Position numbers and translations under genes: made by a program. A model generated the notes under the pieces. That model made no database searches. It saw only the letters and a program-made list of their open reading frames with translations, and was not told the origin of the DNA. Positions 52,399-54,767 of a DNA stretch of 54,767 bases are shown here, one piece after another. The number at the start of each line of letters is the position of its first letter. The first letter of the stretch is position 1. The DNA comes from JACNIZ01 sp964344765 (GTDB taxonomy: Bacteria > Planctomycetota > UBA1135), in NCBI GenBank assembly GCA_964344765.1, contig CAYFOM010000032.1, forward strand, positions 1 through 54,767, in the 5' to 3' direction.

Positions 52399-54738
52399 AT
52401 GCTCCCTCCAATCCTGCTGACCCTTTGCGCGATTTTCCCCCAGCAGACGGCGGATTATCCGATCCAGCCGGTACCGTTCCACCAGGTCAAAATCGAAGGC
52501 GGCTTCTGGGGCCCGCGGCTGGAAACCAATCGCGACGTCACGTTGTGGGCAAACTTTGCCAAGTGCGACGAGACCGGTCGAATTCGTAATTTCTCCGAGG
52601 CTGGAGCGCGGCTGCGTGGCAAGGAGGCCGGTGAGTTTGAAGGGATTTACTTCAACGATTCCGATGTGTTCAAAGTGATCGAGGGCGCGTCGTTCACCTT
52701 GGCGCAGGGCTACGACGAAAAGATCGATCAGAAGCTGGATGAAATCATCGCCGCGATCGCGTCGGCGCAGGAGGAGGATGGCTATTTGTACACCGCGCGC
52801 ACATGTGGCGATGTGGATTACACGTATCCGGGGATCGAGGGTCGTTGGGCGCATTTAGCCCATGGTCATGAGCTGTATAACGTCGGCCACATGTATGAAG
52901 CGGCGGTCGCGCATTTTCAGGCGACGGGTAAGCGCTCTTTGTTGGATGTTGCGTTAAAGAACGCCGACCTGATCGTGCGCACCTTTGGTGACGGTGAGGG
53001 GCAGATCTATGACACGCCGGGGCATGAAGAGATTGAGATCGGTTTGGTCAAGCTGTACCGGTTGACCGGCGAGCGCAAGTATTTGGATCAAGCGCAATTC
53101 TTTTTGGAATCGCGCGGCCAGAAGGATAAGCGCGAAAAGTTGTATGGCGAGTATGTGCAAGATCACTTGCCGGTGTTGCAGCAAACCAAAGCCGTCGGCC
53201 ATGCGGTGCGCGCCGGTTATTTGTATTCCGGCATGGCCGACGTAGCCGCATTGACGGGCAACCAGGAATACATCGATGTGCTCGACAAACTGTGGAATGA
53301 CGTGGTTTCGAGCAAGATTTACATCACTGGCGGCATTGGCGCCCGACGCAGCGGCGAAGCTTTTGGTGCTCCTTATGAGCTCCCCAACAAAACCGCCTAC
53401 AACGAAACTTGCGCCGCCATTGCCAACGCAATGTGGAACCACCGCATGTTCCTGCTGCACGGCGACGCCAAATATTTGGATGTGCTCGAACGCATTCTCT
53501 ACAACGGCTTCCTCTCCGGCGTTTCCTTAGAAGGCGACAAATTCTTCTACCCAAACCCACTCGAATCCGACGGCAAATACGCCTTCAATCAAGGCTCCAC
53601 CGAACGCAAAGGCTGGTTCAACTGCTCCTGCTGCCCGGTCAACATCGTGCGCTTCATGCCATCGATCGCCGGAATGATTTACGCCACGCAAGACGACACC
53701 TGCTTCGTCAATCTTTATATCAATGGCAAAGCGGAGCTCGAACTATCAAAGCAAAAGGTCGAAATTGAGCAAATCACCGACTACCCGTGGAAGGGTGAAA
53801 TTCGTATTGATGTGGATCCTGAGTATGCAGCCGAATTTGAAATGCGCTTCAGGGTCCCGTCATGGACGGGTGAGGATCTATTTCCCAGCAATCTTTACGC
53901 TTATCAATCGCCGCGCAAACCGGTGTTCAGAGTGGAGGTTAATTATGAAGATGTTCTTGCCGAGATTGAGAACGGTTTTGTTTCCATTAGGCGAATTTGG
54001 GAACCCGGGGATAAGGTTCGGGTCTATTTTCTCATGCGTCAACTGCGCGTGGTTAGCTCGGAAAAAGTAGGGACGAATAAGGGCCATTTCGCAATGCAGC
54101 GCGGCCCATTGGTCTTTTGCATAGAGGAGGTTGATAACGGCAATCTACAAGATCTTGCAGTCCCACCTAACCCTCCCCGGCACGGAAGGATTAGACCTGA
54201 TTTCGACTATGGGTATCGCCCCGAGAAGCTAAACGGCATCATTGAGCTTGGCGGTGAAATGGCTCGCCATCAACCAGGAGGCAGAGGGAAGCCCTTGAAG
54301 AGCAACCTTATCGCCATTCCGTATTTCGCCTGGGGGAATCGCGGCCCGAATCAAATGAAGGTTTGGATGCCGGAAAGTTTGGAAAACGTGCCCAAGCCTC
54401 CAATCGAAGGGTTGTTTTCCGCTTACACTTCTCACTGCTATTCCAATGACTCTGTTCGAGCGATTCAAGATGGGAATATTCCGAAGAGTTCATCCGATCA
54501 TTCGATTCCTAGATTGACTTGGTGGGACCATAAAGGGACCATAGAATGGGTGGAATATCAGTTCTCGCGGCCTCGTATCGTGACTGCTAGCGAAGTTTAT
54601 TGGTTCGATGATGAAGGAAAAGGCGGATGTCGTATTCCTAAGTCGTGGAATATGTTTTATCGCGATGGCGTGGAATGGGTGCCCGTTCCAGTTCCGATTA
54701 AAGGACCACTGCCGGTTAGCGTAACATCCTTTCTGTAA
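52399..54738 (+). CDS. GH127 (DUF1680) beta-L-arabinofuranosidase-like glycosidase
   Basis: 779 residues with a short exported leader (PPILLTLCAIFPQQ). The N-terminal alpha/alpha toroid has the Zn-Cys active site expected for GH127: Glu336 and Cys338 in YNETCAAI, and Cys411/Cys412 in NCSCCPVN; Cys412 or its neighbour is the likely nucleophile position. The other conserved landmarks are HGHELYNVGHMYEAA and GHAVRAGYLYSGMADVAA. After the beta domain is a partial F5/8-type carbohydrate-binding domain (about 700-779), which ends abruptly (EWVPVPVPIKGPLP) compared with other family members. From about base 53760 onward the DNA is visibly more AT-rich than the first half. Likely cleaves arabinofuranose from plant or algal glycans. 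Confidence 0.9.
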   Translation: MLPPILLTLCAIFPQQTADYPIQPVPFHQVKIEGGFWGPRLETNRDVTLWANFAKCDETGRIRNFSEAGARLRGKEAGEFEGIYFNDSDVFKVIEGASFTLAQGYDEKIDQKLDEIIAAIASAQEEDGYLYTARTCGDVDYTYPGIEGRWAHLAHGHELYNVGHMYEAAVAHFQATGKRSLLDVALKNADLIVRTFGDGEGQIYDTPGHEEIEIGLVKLYRLTGERKYLDQAQFFLESRGQKDKREKLYGEYVQDHLPVLQQTKAVGHAVRAGYLYSGMADVAALTGNQEYIDVLDKLWNDVVSSKIYITGGIGARRSGEAFGAPYELPNKTAYNETCAAIANAMWNHRMFLLHGDAKYLDVLERILYNGFLSGVSLEGDKFFYPNPLESDGKYAFNQGSTERKGWFNCSCCPVNIVRFMPSIAGMIYATQDDTCFVNLYINGKAELELSKQKVEIEQITDYPWKGEIRIDVDPEYAAEFEMRFRVPSWTGEDLFPSNLYAYQSPRKPVFRVEVNYEDVLAEIENGFVSIRRIWEPGDKVRVYFLMRQLRVVSSEKVGTNKGHFAMQRGPLVFCIEEVDNGNLQDLAVPPNPPRHGRIRPDFDYGYRPEKLNGIIELGGEMARHQPGGRGKPLKSNLIAIPYFAWGNRGPNQMKVWMPESLENVPKPPIEGLFSAYTSHCYSNDSVRAIQDGNIPKSSSDHSIPRLTWWDHKGTIEWVEYQFSRPRIVTASEVYWFDDEGKGGCRIPKSWNMFYRDGVEWVPVPVPIKGPLPVSVTSFL

Positions 54739-54767
54739 ATTCCCTCGTCCCTGCAACCGCCCTGTCT

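Overview
The window looks like a chromosomal stretch of a planctomycete (Planctomycetota) or a close PVC relative. Evidence: a transmembrane Ser/Thr kinase with tetratricopeptide repeats, many secreted proteins built from beta-propeller, beta-helix, cupredoxin and BNR-type repeats that end in related ~100-residue C-terminal modules, Tat-exported Rossmann enzymes, a secreted TPR-CHAT protein, moderately high GC by eye, and short intergenic gaps. The phylum call is an inference. TGA ends many genes normally (AbiEii-like, glgP, GNAT, CHAT), so the code is standard.

Layout. 1-3478: the end of an AbiEii-like nucleotidyltransferase gene overlapping a Ser/Thr kinase-TPR gene, then inorganic pyrophosphatase. 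3515-8128: a secreted subtilase and PD40 propeller protein (minus), then an orphan secreted protein. 8139-9451: an arsR-acr3 arsenite module with a palindromic operator candidate. 9542-15531: an alpha-glucan cluster (exported GH13 amylase, malQ, glgP). 15522-15881 (minus): a small Cys-rich HMA-domain lipoprotein whose first metal-binding Cys codon is an in-frame TGA followed by a SECIS-like hairpin, i.e. a probable selenoprotein. 15973-20344: a Tat epimerase, a DUF2237 protein, an orphan exported protein and a propeller protein. 20366-20441: tRNA-Gly(CCC), with its 3' end duplicated 130 bp downstream. 20615-25431: a cupredoxin, a second PD40 protein, a double GNAT protein and a Tat Gfo/Idh/MocA oxidoreductase. 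25542-30976: an S41 protease, a secreted TPR-CHAT protein and a PhoD-like phosphatase. 31081-37905: a third PD40 protein, a surface protein, a BNR-repeat protein and an M43 metalloprotease. 37899-39379: a divergent HxlR regulator and quinone-oxidoreductase-like enzyme. 39396-43378 (minus): a second cupredoxin, a double beta-helix protein and a small membrane protein. 43488-45974: an M61-like peptidase fused to an endonuclease/exonuclease/phosphatase domain. 45971-52370 (minus): an aminotransferase, prolyl iminopeptidase, GNAT-like protein, histidine kinase and response regulator pair, and a saccharopine-dehydrogenase-like protein. 52399-54738: a GH127 glycosidase.

The genes mostly form 1-3 gene units rather than one pathway. 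The coherent themes are glucan breakdown (GH13, MalQ, GlgP, with GH127 at the far end), export of surface and protease proteins, and metal or redox handling (arsR-acr3, the HMA selenoprotein candidate, two type I copper proteins, HxlR with an MDR enzyme). The highest-value observation is the candidate selenocysteine-containing HMA lipoprotein, which conventional gene calling would miss or split.
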